Below are positions 1 through 7,655 of a stretch of DNA of 49,987 nucleotides, one piece after another (within the stretch, counting starts at the first letter, position 1; each line of letters starts with the position of its first letter). The position numbers and the translations under genes were made by a program. The notes under the pieces were generated by a model. It was not told the origin of the DNA. It did not search any database and saw only the letters and a list, made by a program, of their open reading frames with translations. The stretch is from assembly GCF_000380965.1 (NCBI RefSeq), contig NZ_KB905583.1, forward strand, positions 1 through 49,987. Direction: 5' to 3'. The DNA is from Paenibacillus ginsengihumi DSM 21568 (GTDB lineage Bacteria; Bacillota; Bacilli; Paenibacillales; NBRC-103111).

Positions 1-116
1 ACCAGGCCCCGCACGATCAGCTTCCCGTGTTCATTCGGCTTCCAGTCCAGGCGGATCTCTTCGATGATTTTGATCGGGTAAGGTGAGACGATCCTCAGCT
101 GCTCATATCCCGTCAC
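1..116 (-). CDS. 5' end of a VgrG/tail-like protein, cut by the window edge
   Basis: Only about 38 residues are inside the window. The frame opens with GTG at 116, preceded by GGAGG about 9 bases upstream; an in-frame TGA lies just before it. The peptide begins VTGYEQLRIVSPYPIKIIEE and continues with a W..NEHGKL-type motif. That pattern resembles the first strand of gp27/VgrG-like baseplate hub proteins, where a 'neHg.l.i.G' motif is common. It follows the PAAR-like gene by about 60 bases on the same strand, so it is probably the next gene of the injection operon. The family call is an inference from a short stretch; the presence of a coding start is more secure. Confidence 0.5.
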   Translation of the reverse strand, partial: MTGYEQLRIVSPYPIKIIEEIRLDWKPNEHGKLIVRGL

Positions 117-176
117 CTTCGTCAGCCTCCGTTCGCATCACTGCTCATGCTGTCCCAGCCCTCCGGTATGTATGCT

Positions 177-608
177 TCATTTTTGAGTGTTGCGTGCCGC
201 GTCCTTCCCAGTTCCCTCATGCTGCCCGCTGTTGATAAACCGGATATTTCCCCCAACCGTACAGAACAGCAACGATTGCGTAGTCAAGGCAGATTGCCCG
301 TCCACCTTTACCGTTGCCTTGGTTCTGGTCCAGGGCTCTCCCGTCAGCAGCAGTTGGCAAGGCTTCCCTCTTGCCCGAGTGCCATCCGGAAGTATTAAAT
401 ACACCTGCTCCCCGCTCGTATTGGCCGGATGATTGCAAATTCCGAAATGCGAGATATTAACCTCCGGCTTACAATCGGTCTCGTTCATCATCGGCTGCCC
501 ATTCACAAAAGAACCATGACTCACCGGCAGATTCAATTTCCGTGGATGCGACCCGTAATTACAACAAATCTCCGCGCCGCGAACGACATATTCGCTGATG
601 TCCGACAT
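177..608 (-). CDS. PAAR-like DUF4280 protein (spike tip)
   Basis: This 143-residue protein matches the DUF4280/PAAR-like pattern. It starts YVVRGAEICCNYG, has HGSFVNGQP, then D..PEVNISHFGICNHP, and ends with a glycine-rich CTVGGNIRF segment. The spaced Cys/His residues and small glycine turns are typical of the cone that caps a VgrG spike. PAAR proteins sharpen the spike and often carry or dock effectors. Here there is no extra toxin domain, only about 20 polar residues after the core, so it would act as a bare tip or adaptor. It sits 35 bases downstream of the DUF1629-like gene and four genes after VgrG, in the same operon. The family call is fairly secure; the role in this system is inferred. 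Confidence 0.8.
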   Translation of the reverse strand: MSDISEYVVRGAEICCNYGSHPRKLNLPVSHGSFVNGQPMMNETDCKPEVNISHFGICNHPANTSGEQVYLILPDGTRARGKPCQLLLTGEPWTRTKATVKVDGQSALTTQSLLFCTVGGNIRFINSGQHEGTGKDAARNTQK

Positions 609-642
609 CCCATTCCCTCCCGTGTATCCAAATTTAATCTTG

Positions 643-1179
643 TTACGGTCCGACTTTTTCTACCGGCACCCGTTTCAACCCGACTCCCACCAAATCCCGG
701 CGCAGCATACTTTCGGCCACATCCAGCCTGACGACAATAAGCGGCTTCTCGCTTTCTTTCACCCGAAAAATCCGCTTCCCCTTGATCTTGTCTTCCTGAA
801 GCACGAGTTTTCGGATTACGCTGCGGTCCAGGTTAAACTCTGCCGAAGGACTTAACGCTTCCACCTCAGCAAAAAGCGGCAGGTAATACAGCTTCTGCTT
901 CCCTAGCTCCCGGTTCATTAAAGGAATCAGCTTGAACAGGCAGTCCGGTTCATACATTTCGATGATCTGCTTCATTTTCTCCGAAACCAGATACAACTGC
1001 GTGGTGAGCACATCCAGATACTCCGCCTCGGCCGACGCTTTCACCTGAAAAACGGTCGTATCCGCCAGGTGATGAGCCTGCAGCCGGTTCACATGCCGGA
1101 TATCGATATGCTGCCTCACATCCTGCAACACGGGAAACTCCGCATACCGCTCGTCCTGCTCCATCACAAAGTAATCCAC
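643..1179 (-). CDS. imm11/DUF1629-like protein in the injection operon
   Basis: The 178-residue product begins at GTG 1179, 8 bases after a perfect GGAGGTGA; this also explains why the start abuts the previous stop codon. Residues about 60-170 follow the pattern of imm11/DUF1629 proteins: a 'yLVSEKMKQIIEMYEP' helix, a strand with 'KLIPL', later IFRVKE, and a C-terminal 'RDLVGVGLKRVPV' like the usual 'GltGl.f' end. That family is often found beside polymorphic toxins as immunity or accessory protein. Here its position between VgrG and PAAR-like genes would suit an adaptor or immunity function, but no partner toxin is visible in the window. It has no signal peptide or membrane segment. The family resemblance is moderate and based on motif reading alone. 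Confidence 0.6.
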   Translation of the reverse strand: MDYFVMEQDERYAEFPVLQDVRQHIDIRHVNRLQAHHLADTTVFQVKASAEAEYLDVLTTQLYLVSEKMKQIIEMYEPDCLFKLIPLMNRELGKQKLYYLPLFAEVEALSPSAEFNLDRSVIRKLVLQEDKIKGKRIFRVKESEKPLIVVRLDVAESMLRRDLVGVGLKRVPVEKVGP

Positions 1180-1815
1180 TCAGAATCTCACCTCCGCTTC
1201 ATCTTTTTCTTGCACACCTTCCGGTCCCCCGTACAAAATCTCGCTCTGATCCCGGTATTCTCCGGCCAAAATACAGATTTCGGGGTGTTTGCCCATCTGA
1301 CGATACCCCTCGCCTTCCAGCAAAGAAGGAACCAGACTTCTCATAAATTCGATCGCCAAAAAATGATACCGAACCGCCTCAAGCTGCAAAATCCGCTCGA
1401 TATCCATATCGGTCACTTTGCGGGCATATTCGCGCTTCACCGTGGGAAGTCCGGCAAAGCGCTGGAACAGTGGCGTGAAGATAAAATCCGCCTGCCAACT
1501 TCCCGCACACTCCTCAGAGTCCAGAAACCAACGCGAATCGTAAAGATCGATCCGGTATTCTGCGCGGTGTTCTCTCACGCTCGTCCGCAATAAGGACAAA
1601 TAGATGTACTGAATCTCGCCTTTTCTTCCTTGAGCCTGCAGTTCCGCCGCTTTTCTGCACACCCTGTCCACCGCTCCGGTAAATGACGCTTCAATTTGCG
1701 CCTGCTTCTCCATATAAGCGTCGTTGATCGCCAACAGATCTTCCTGCCACCGCTCAAGCACATGCTTTTCCAGAAAATCGCCCAGCGCCGCATCCCGATC
1801 CATCACCGGTCTCAT
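1180..1815 (-). CDS. Unrecognised 211-residue protein after VgrG
   Basis: The start ATG at 1815 overlaps the VgrG stop in an ATGA arrangement, so translation is probably coupled. I do not recognise the family. The protein is soluble-looking, with no signal or membrane segment. The N-terminal 75 residues are strongly helical and charged (FLEKHVLERWQEDLLAINDA and following), perhaps a coiled coil. The middle has aromatic strands around EYRIDLYDSRWFLD. The C-terminal third is helical again and ends in an acidic tail. Coupled translation with the spike gene suggests that it binds or loads onto VgrG, as adaptors do in other injection systems. That role is inferred only from position. Confidence 0.75.
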   Translation of the reverse strand: MRPVMDRDAALGDFLEKHVLERWQEDLLAINDAYMEKQAQIEASFTGAVDRVCRKAAELQAQGRKGEIQYIYLSLLRTSVREHRAEYRIDLYDSRWFLDSEECAGSWQADFIFTPLFQRFAGLPTVKREYARKVTDMDIERILQLEAVRYHFLAIEFMRSLVPSLLEGEGYRQMGKHPEICILAGEYRDQSEILYGGPEGVQEKDEAEVRF

Positions 1816-3230
1816 TCGATGTTCACCCGGCCGCCGGTCAGCGTCACCTCATCCTCGATTTTCATCGTGGCATTGGCCTGGACGATCTCGATGCCGCTTT
1901 CGCCCTGCAGCAAAATTTTGGCGCCGCCGTTGATTTCGATGTCCTCTGCCGCGTTCAGCGAAATTTTCTTGTCGCTGTTGATTTCAATCCCGCCGTCGTC
2001 CGTCAGCTTCATGAGCAGCTGGCCGCCGGCAATAATTTCGATCGCCCCCGGCTTGAAAATCACCTGCTTGCCGTATTTCGTGCTGATGCTTTTGACCGAA
2101 GGATCGCTTCGTCTCGTCGGATCCGATGAATCCTTATCGACCGAGCTTGCCGCAAATGCGTTCTTTTCCTGTTCATCCGGAAAATAAAGCCGCACCTCAT
2201 CCCCAATCTCGGGCATGCAATACCAACCGCTGCCGTCCGGCGAAGAATAGACGGTCGAGTAAGGAAACCACATCGCTTCATTCACCGGCTGATCGCTGTC
2301 GATCTGAAGCTTCAGTTTGACCTTGTCCTTGGCCACATCCAAAATCTCCCCGAACAGCGATGTGCCCGCCAGCGCATAACAATACGTTGTACGGCAGCGC
2401 AGTCCGCCGCGGTCTCTCAACTCATACACATGGCACAACAGATCTTGCTGAATGCTGCTTTCCGCATGGCTGACATACATCGTCCGCCCCTGGAACGTGA
2501 CCGCGCTCCCCAACTCCAGCCATTGATGGCTGCTCACGGAGTAGCTGAGGCTGTGGTGTTCCTGGAGGCCTTGGACCCCGTTTTCCAATCTGATTTGATA
2601 ATCGCGGAGATCCTTATGGACCGTATAGTTGTATGCCTCCAGCTTCTTGGGCTGTCCGGATTCGGGCAGTCCGATATAAAATTTGATCCCGGAATGCGAA
2701 CTTGCCGGAATCAACGGTGCATGAAAGTGGGAGGCGAGCCGCTTGATAAATGCCCAGTCTGTCTCCTTGTACTGGACAAGCAGAGTTCCAATCGCCTGCC
2801 CGTCTGTCGCCATATCCTTGAAATCCGCCTTCGGATACGCCGACATTACACGCTCGAACAGCTGTTTATAGGTCATCTGCTTATTCTGGAACGAACGGCT
2901 TTCTTTCCGGTAATCCATGTTGATCGTGGAGCTGTGCGCTTCAATCATCAGCCTGCGGACATCCCTGACCGCTTCCACCTTCATATTGGTGACCGGACCG
3001 CAGAAGATCACGATATCCTTGCCGCTCTCGCGCAGCTTCACTTCAAGGTTTTCGTTGGCCTCCAACCGTTCCACATACTTGTCCAGCATTTCTTCGGGAA
3101 CAAGCCCGCTTACGGTCATCTTCGCGTGATCGTTCACTGTTCGAGTCAGCCGGAACTCGGTAATTCGTTCAAACTGATAATTCGATACCGAAAGATTTGC
3201 CGAAGAATGGATTGTTACCGTTTCGTTCAT
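1812..3230 (-). CDS. VgrG-like spike protein (gp27/gp5 type)
   Basis: The 472-residue protein has the layout of a contractile-system spike of the VgrG/Pvc8/late-control-D family. Residues 1-270 are gp27-like: NYQFERITEFRLTRTVNDHA, then YKQLFERVMSAYP and the hallmark 'ETDWAFIKRLASHFHAPL' block. Residues about 280-370 form the OB-fold, including LFGEILDV and MPEIGDEVRLYFPD. From about 400 the chain shows short alternating strands with Ile/Val/Gly spacing (GGIEINSDKKISLNAAEDIE and onward), the pattern of a beta-helix needle. There is no C-terminal toxin extension. The ATG follows GGAGGGTGA closely. The neighbours are a DcrB-like protein upstream and a coupled 211-residue protein downstream. This is the best-supported structural gene of the injection locus. 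Confidence 0.88.
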   Translation of the reverse strand: MNETVTIHSSANLSVSNYQFERITEFRLTRTVNDHAKMTVSGLVPEEMLDKYVERLEANENLEVKLRESGKDIVIFCGPVTNMKVEAVRDVRRLMIEAHSSTINMDYRKESRSFQNKQMTYKQLFERVMSAYPKADFKDMATDGQAIGTLLVQYKETDWAFIKRLASHFHAPLIPASSHSGIKFYIGLPESGQPKKLEAYNYTVHKDLRDYQIRLENGVQGLQEHHSLSYSVSSHQWLELGSAVTFQGRTMYVSHAESSIQQDLLCHVYELRDRGGLRCRTTYCYALAGTSLFGEILDVAKDKVKLKLQIDSDQPVNEAMWFPYSTVYSSPDGSGWYCMPEIGDEVRLYFPDEQEKNAFAASSVDKDSSDPTRRSDPSVKSISTKYGKQVIFKPGAIEIIAGGQLLMKLTDDGGIEINSDKKISLNAAEDIEINGGAKILLQGESGIEIVQANATMKIEDEVTLTGGRVNIE

Positions 3231-3232
3231 TC

Positions 3233-3835
3233 TTACTCACCCTCCTGACCGTTCGGATCCTGCACGACAGCTATATTTTCAATCACCTGGTATGCAATGT
3301 CTCTCCAATCCGGATAGTCCGTATAAGGGCAGCAGAAGGTTCCCATCAGAACTTCTCCCCCCATTTCCAGAAAGAACATCATGTTAAACAGCGATCCGTC
3401 CAGTACCATGCTTTTGAACTCGAAGAATCCTACCGGCTTGCCGTCCCGGGCCTGCTTGATTCCGGTTTCGTAAAACACATGAGAAGGGTTCGATTTCGCA
3501 ATCATCGTTCGCATGCCGGCCGTTAATTCCTCGACCCATTCATCCTCGAGTTCATGGTCGATGCGTTTGAATGTGAAATTGATAGATCCTGCTGCATCCG
3601 AACGGATAATTTCCGGGCGTTGTTCATGGGGGTACTTGATCGCCCGGGCTTCCTTGGGCATTTCCTCAAAATCAACCGGCAGATAGACAGTCAGCTTGTT
3701 CTCATAAAAAGAATGCACTTGAAAATCATAGTACCGCTTACCAATTTTGACAGGCCCCTCGCTAATGGAGCGCGGGGTCATCGCCTGCTCCGCTTCGATG
3801 ATAAACCTCGTAATTTTCTCATCCATGAATGACAT
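3233..3835 (-). CDS. DcrB/DUF1795-like protein next to VgrG (possible loading chaperone)
   Basis: This is a soluble 200-residue protein without signal peptide. After about 35 helical residues it alternates strands and helices: NKLTVYLPVDFEEMPKEAR, AIKYPHEQRPEIIRS, INFTFKR, then VGFFEFKSMVLDG and a C-terminal strand MGTFCCPYTDYPDWRDIAYQ followed by VIENIAV. The 'P..W/F', 'yP...RP..i.t' and 'tF.c......W......i..s' signs resemble the DcrB/DUF1795 fold, to which the EagR loading chaperones of Gram-negative T6SS belong. The gene lies directly upstream of VgrG with only two bases between stop and start. A spike-loading or cargo-chaperone role is therefore attractive, but the fold call is weak and needs structure comparison. 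Confidence 0.6.
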   Translation of the reverse strand: MSFMDEKITRFIIEAEQAMTPRSISEGPVKIGKRYYDFQVHSFYENKLTVYLPVDFEEMPKEARAIKYPHEQRPEIIRSDAAGSINFTFKRIDHELEDEWVEELTAGMRTMIAKSNPSHVFYETGIKQARDGKPVGFFEFKSMVLDGSLFNMMFFLEMGGEVLMGTFCCPYTDYPDWRDIAYQVIENIAVVQDPNGQEGE

Positions 3836-3871
3836 CTATACTCTCTCCCTTACCGTGATTTGATGAAACCC

Positions 3872-4642
3872 CTAATCCACAATCACCCTCAAACTCCCGC
3901 TCGCGCCCCCTCCCATCCGGCCGCCGCCGCGAATCGTATCGAGAATCCGGGCCAGATGTTTATGGAGCTCTACATTGGTGTAGTCGCGGAAGCCGATGCC
4001 GAGGCGGCTTGTGATGTAATGCAGAATGACGTCCCGGTTGAGGACGCCTTCGTTTAAACACATCATGCCGAACATGAGGTCGTAAGGCTCCTGGCTCCCC
4101 CGGCGCAACAGTTCATCGGCAAAATAACGCAGGATGACCGGCGACAAGGTGCTTTTTCCGGGCAGCGCGTACTTGACGTGAAGCAGGTTTACGGTGTTAA
4201 ACTCGGTCGCCAGGTCCCGGAAGCTCTGGTAGTCCTGGCGCAGCCTCGCGCCCTCCTTCAATTTGAAGCGACAGAGCTCCAGCTCGGCCGGCCCTGGCTC
4301 CACCAGTTCGTCCATCACGATTTCGCTCCCGTGGCTGATCCAGTCATGCTCTTGCTTCCCTTCATGGAAGCGAATCTTCACCGACTTCTCCCGGCCTGTC
4401 GTTTCGTAAGGCATAGTGACCGGCTCATGGAGCAGGTACAGTCTGCCCTGATGTTTGACGATCCCGGGGGAGATGATCAAGCGGTCGGCCGCAACTTCAA
4501 TCTCCGCCCCCGTCACGATGCCATCGACATATTCCCGGAACATCACGTCCGTGAATTCACGCGGGAAATCCCGCAGATTTTCCAGCATCCGTGTCTTCAA
4601 AACCCGGCCCTTCTCAAACTTCGGTATGATATGGGTAAACAA
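3872..4642 (-). CDS. Unrecognised 256-residue protein, baseplate candidate
   Basis: Translation starts at TTG 4642, 8 bases behind AAAGGAGGAGG; no in-frame ATG near it has a site as good. I do not recognise the family. The N-terminal half is beta-rich (GIVTGAEIEVAADRLIISPG, then HQGRLYLLHEP), like the sandwich domains of tail and baseplate proteins. The second half is helical, and the last 25 residues are glycine-rich with hydrophobic ends. There is no membrane segment. It stands between the Hsp70-like gene and the VgrG block, so a baseplate or wedge component is plausible. Superficially the N-terminus recalls TssK-like shells, but I see no diagnostic TssK motif and do not claim it. Confidence 0.75.
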   Translation of the reverse strand: MFTHIIPKFEKGRVLKTRMLENLRDFPREFTDVMFREYVDGIVTGAEIEVAADRLIISPGIVKHQGRLYLLHEPVTMPYETTGREKSVKIRFHEGKQEHDWISHGSEIVMDELVEPGPAELELCRFKLKEGARLRQDYQSFRDLATEFNTVNLLHVKYALPGKSTLSPVILRYFADELLRRGSQEPYDLMFGMMCLNEGVLNRDVILHYITSRLGIGFRDYTNVELHKHLARILDTIRGGGRMGGGASGSLRVIVD

Positions 4643-4662
4643 CGGCCTCCTCCTTTCCCGTT

Positions 4663-4785
4663 CTATGATTCGCGCGCTCTTCTGATCGCTTCATACGATT
4701 CTTGCCACATCCGCCCGATCTTGAAAATAGCCCCCAGGGCGGGCGGCCCGTTTTCATCTTCTGGTGGTGCCGTGCAAGGCGGCAT
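4663..4785 (-). CDS. Possible 40-residue small protein
   Basis: An ATG at 4785 opens 40 codons ending with TAG at 4663, shortly before the TTG start of the 256-residue protein. The C-terminal half, GAIFKIGRMWQESYEAIRRA, looks like an amphipathic helix and is more protein-like than chance. No ribosome site precedes the ATG, which argues against independent translation. It could be the remaining part of a longer gene together with the small frame at 4815-4955. Low confidence. Confidence 0.25.
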   Translation of the reverse strand: MPPCTAPPEDENGPPALGAIFKIGRMWQESYEAIRRARES

Positions 4786-4814
4786 GGGTGTCTATATAAG
4801 AAAAAAGCTACGGC

Positions 4815-4955
4815 TTACCGGCTCAACCTTTTCAATTGGGCTCTCCGCTTATCGAGCTGCTGAATGGCTGCCGCACAGCGGTCGATTCCCAGCTTTTCCG
4901 TCAATTTCTCGATCAGTTCGGCCGCGCCAAGCAATCGGCGCCATGCCGCGAGCAC
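4815..4955 (-). CDS. Possible 46-residue helical small protein downstream of the Hsp70-like gene
   Basis: A GTG at 4955, 36 bases after the Hsp70-like stop, opens 46 codons ending with TAA at 4815. The product is almost entirely helix-forming and charged, with AELIEKLTEKLGIDRCAAAI followed by QQLDKRRAQLKRL, like a short coiled coil. The ribosome site is poor (a G-rich stretch about 12 bases upstream). Together with 4663-4785 it fills an otherwise empty 350-base gap inside a tightly packed operon, which is why I list it. It may be a real small protein or a decayed one. Confidence 0.35.
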   Translation of the reverse strand: MLAAWRRLLGAAELIEKLTEKLGIDRCAAAIQQLDKRRAQLKRLSR

Positions 4956-4990
4956 GCCGCGAGCATGCCCCGCACCTTCGCCCCTGCTCC

Positions 4991-7639
4991 CTACTTCATC
5001 CCGTCAAAATAATCGAGCTCCGACCGTTCGTTCTCGAACGGGAGCAGTTCCCTGCGTCCCACGTACAGGCGCTCGTCCTTGCGTGCGATCGGGAGCACGT
5101 GAAAGCCCCAATGGCTTTCGTCCGCGAAGACGAAAAATTTCGTCTCCCCGTTGACGATGGAGTCGGTGTCGTCCTGCCTGATGCGGCCGCCGTACTGGGC
5201 ATGGATGTCCTCGAACAACACCTCCCTGTACTCCTCCGGCCGGTTATGATAGATATACCGCTGCCGCAAGGTTCCGTCGCCGCCGCGCAGAAACAGCTCC
5301 AACTGCGCTGCGCCGGACGGGCGCGAGATCATGCCCGGCGCTCCGTTGCTGCGCTCCAGCGGGCTGATCAGCTCCACTTCCCGGCCGTTGTGCGTCAACG
5401 CGCAGACGGAATACGGAATGACGGCGGCCTGCGTCGTCATGCTCGTTTCGATCTGCCCTGCCTTGCGGGCGTTCAGATATCGGATCGCTCCGCGCAGGCA
5501 GGCGAGCTTGAGCTCGGGAACCCGGCCCTCCGCCGGCTTCTGCCGGAATTCGATGCTCCGCCCCGGCACGAATTCCTTGAGCGCCTCGCGGAACACGTCG
5601 ATCCGGCACGATTGCCCGGTCAGCTTGATAATCGAGTAGTTCCCGAGCACGCCTTCTCGGTAATAGTCGTCCAGGAACTTCCGCACCACATCGTAAATAT
5701 CGCCCTTGATCAGCTGCGTAATCTCCTTGATGTTGAAGACGACGTCCGGAATTTCGTACTCGTCCTTCAGCTCTCCGCCGCGGGACACGGACAGGAACCA
5801 GCGCTCCATCGTCGTAATGTGCAGGAGATTGTCCTTCGGGCCGCCCAGCTCCGTATCAAACCGGTTCATCAGCACCCCGGTTTTCCGGAAAAACTGCTCC
5901 TTCATCTGCCCGGCGATCTCCCACAGGAAATAAAAATTGCCGCGTACCCGCAAATACTCATCCCGGGAGCGGTTTTCATAGAGCGCGAACGCGGTCGGGA
6001 TCACCGCCTCGGCTTCCTTGTAACGCCGCTCCAGCTCCGCGTAGACCGCATCCTTGCCCTGCTCGTCCACCACCCGAAACAGCTCGTTGCCGGGAATGCC
6101 GATCAGATCGTCGATGTCGGTCCGCTTGCGTCTGCCGCCCGTGTAGTAGTCGGCAAACATGATTTTCATATACTGCATAATCCGGTATGTAATATTGTTC
6201 CCGCCAAAATAGGTATCCCCGTTTTCGTAGGCCGCTTCGATCTCGATTTTATAGGAAATCGGGCTGTCCTCGATCCGAAACCGGCAGGAGGACAAATCGG
6301 TCGTTCCGCCGCCACAGTCAATGACCAGTGCCTGATATTCTTCGCCTTCGACAAAGACGTTCCGCTCAAGCCCGTCCGCAATCGTGTTGTACAGCACCGC
6401 CATTCCTTCATCGAGGGCATCGGCCCGCTCGATCCGGTAATCCGGAAGCAGCTCCTCGAACATATCGAGGTAAGGCGCCTTCATCTTGACCGGGGTGGTA
6501 AAATGCAAGTGCTTGAATTGGCACTTGAACTGATGCTCGGCCATCGCGATTACATACTCCAGGTATGCACGCAAAATATCGCTCCGAGAAACGACGGCCG
6601 TATTCCCTTCCGCGTCCATCAATTCGACCGGCTTCCGGAAATCGTTCACCCAGCGTTTCATCCCCTGGAATATCGTCACCCGGCTGCTGTATCCGCTGCG
6701 CCGAAGATTTAACAACGCCTCGTGACCGAATTGGAACCGCACCTCCGAAGGGTCTGAGCAATCCAGGACGCTGACCGCGGTGGGGAGCGCTTCGGTCCAT
6801 TCCGTTTTGCGGTAGGTGGGATCGGGGAATTTGACGAAATTAACCTCGTTCAGCCGGATATGTCCGTTCAACGTATCCAGACTGGACAGGGATTCGGCAT
6901 AACCCGGGTACAGAAAAGCGCCTGCCGTCGTGTTGGAGGTGCCAAAGTCGATCGCCAGCACGGCGTCGGTCTTCTGCAGCTTACGAATCTCCAGATCGGC
7001 CAGCGGAATTTTATAATACCGGAGGTGGACCGGAGGAAGTCCCCGCTGTTCGTAATAGGTCTGGAATATATAAGCCGATTCGCGCTTGGGCAAGAACAGA
7101 AGGCTGTACTGCCGATTGCCCGTCATCTTCCATTCGCTGCTGCGGTGTGCCGCAAGATAATAGCCGCTGTCCCCTTCCTCATCCTTCCGAAGCTGCAAGA
7201 TGCCGCACAGCTCCATCCGCTCGTTGACGAGGAGCACATTCGTGTCCGCAAAACCGGCGGGCGCCTCCACCTTGTAACCGTCCGAACGGTCTACCGCAAG
7301 GCCGGAATACAGGACGATGCGGGCCGGAACGCGAATGCCGCCGTCCCCCTGTAACGGGCCCTGCATATATTTGCGTACCGCCGTCTGTACCCGGTCGAAC
7401 CCGCCTTCGAAAGCCGAGGTAATCAGGAGCTGCTCGTCCGCGCCCAAATACTTCAGAATGACGCGGATCGTCTCCTCGCGATCCAGCCGCGTATTCAGCC
7501 CTTCGACCAGCCGCTCCCTGTAGCAAATATTCCGCAGCTGGAAGGTCGTCATGCTTGCGAGCTCTTCCCGCGAGTAACGCACCTTCCCGCGCACACGCTC
7601 CTGACTGGAAGAATCGGTATACAGCTTAAATCCCCTCAT
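4991..7639 (-). CDS. Hsp70/actin-fold ATPase of the injection operon
   Basis: I start this at ATG 7639, 8 bases after GGAGG and just past the upstream stop, giving 882 residues. Residues 1-225 are a family-specific N-terminal region whose first part (REELASMTTFQLRNI) recalls a SAP-like helix-extension-helix. The ATPase core begins at 227: phosphate-1 motif LAIDFGTSNTT (231-236 DFGTSN), phosphate-2 motif VIDCGGGTTDLS (440-450), and an adenosine-type motif IKLTGQSCRIDVFREAL near 700. These are the Hsp70/actin nucleotide motifs. There is no normal Hsp70 substrate-binding domain; a C-terminal 170-residue region is unlike DnaK. A J-domain gene occurs in the same operon, so the two may form a dedicated machine for sheath or baseplate assembly or recycling. 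That role is inferred. Confidence 0.85.
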   Translation of the reverse strand: MRGFKLYTDSSSQERVRGKVRYSREELASMTTFQLRNICYRERLVEGLNTRLDREETIRVILKYLGADEQLLITSAFEGGFDRVQTAVRKYMQGPLQGDGGIRVPARIVLYSGLAVDRSDGYKVEAPAGFADTNVLLVNERMELCGILQLRKDEEGDSGYYLAAHRSSEWKMTGNRQYSLLFLPKRESAYIFQTYYEQRGLPPVHLRYYKIPLADLEIRKLQKTDAVLAIDFGTSNTTAGAFLYPGYAESLSSLDTLNGHIRLNEVNFVKFPDPTYRKTEWTEALPTAVSVLDCSDPSEVRFQFGHEALLNLRRSGYSSRVTIFQGMKRWVNDFRKPVELMDAEGNTAVVSRSDILRAYLEYVIAMAEHQFKCQFKHLHFTTPVKMKAPYLDMFEELLPDYRIERADALDEGMAVLYNTIADGLERNVFVEGEEYQALVIDCGGGTTDLSSCRFRIEDSPISYKIEIEAAYENGDTYFGGNNITYRIMQYMKIMFADYYTGGRRKRTDIDDLIGIPGNELFRVVDEQGKDAVYAELERRYKEAEAVIPTAFALYENRSRDEYLRVRGNFYFLWEIAGQMKEQFFRKTGVLMNRFDTELGGPKDNLLHITTMERWFLSVSRGGELKDEYEIPDVVFNIKEITQLIKGDIYDVVRKFLDDYYREGVLGNYSIIKLTGQSCRIDVFREALKEFVPGRSIEFRQKPAEGRVPELKLACLRGAIRYLNARKAGQIETSMTTQAAVIPYSVCALTHNGREVELISPLERSNGAPGMISRPSGAAQLELFLRGGDGTLRQRYIYHNRPEEYREVLFEDIHAQYGGRIRQDDTDSIVNGETKFFVFADESHWGFHVLPIARKDERLYVGRRELLPFENERSELDYFDGMK

Positions 7640-7655
7640 GCGCTTTTTCCTCCGT

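Noticed and set aside
4178-6712. An 844-codon open frame on the plus strand opposite the Hsp70-like gene
   Set aside because: It is antisense to a gene with clear Hsp70 motifs, has no ribosome site, and its peptide (rich in His, Arg, Pro, Gln) is typical of the reverse strand of a GC-rich gene.
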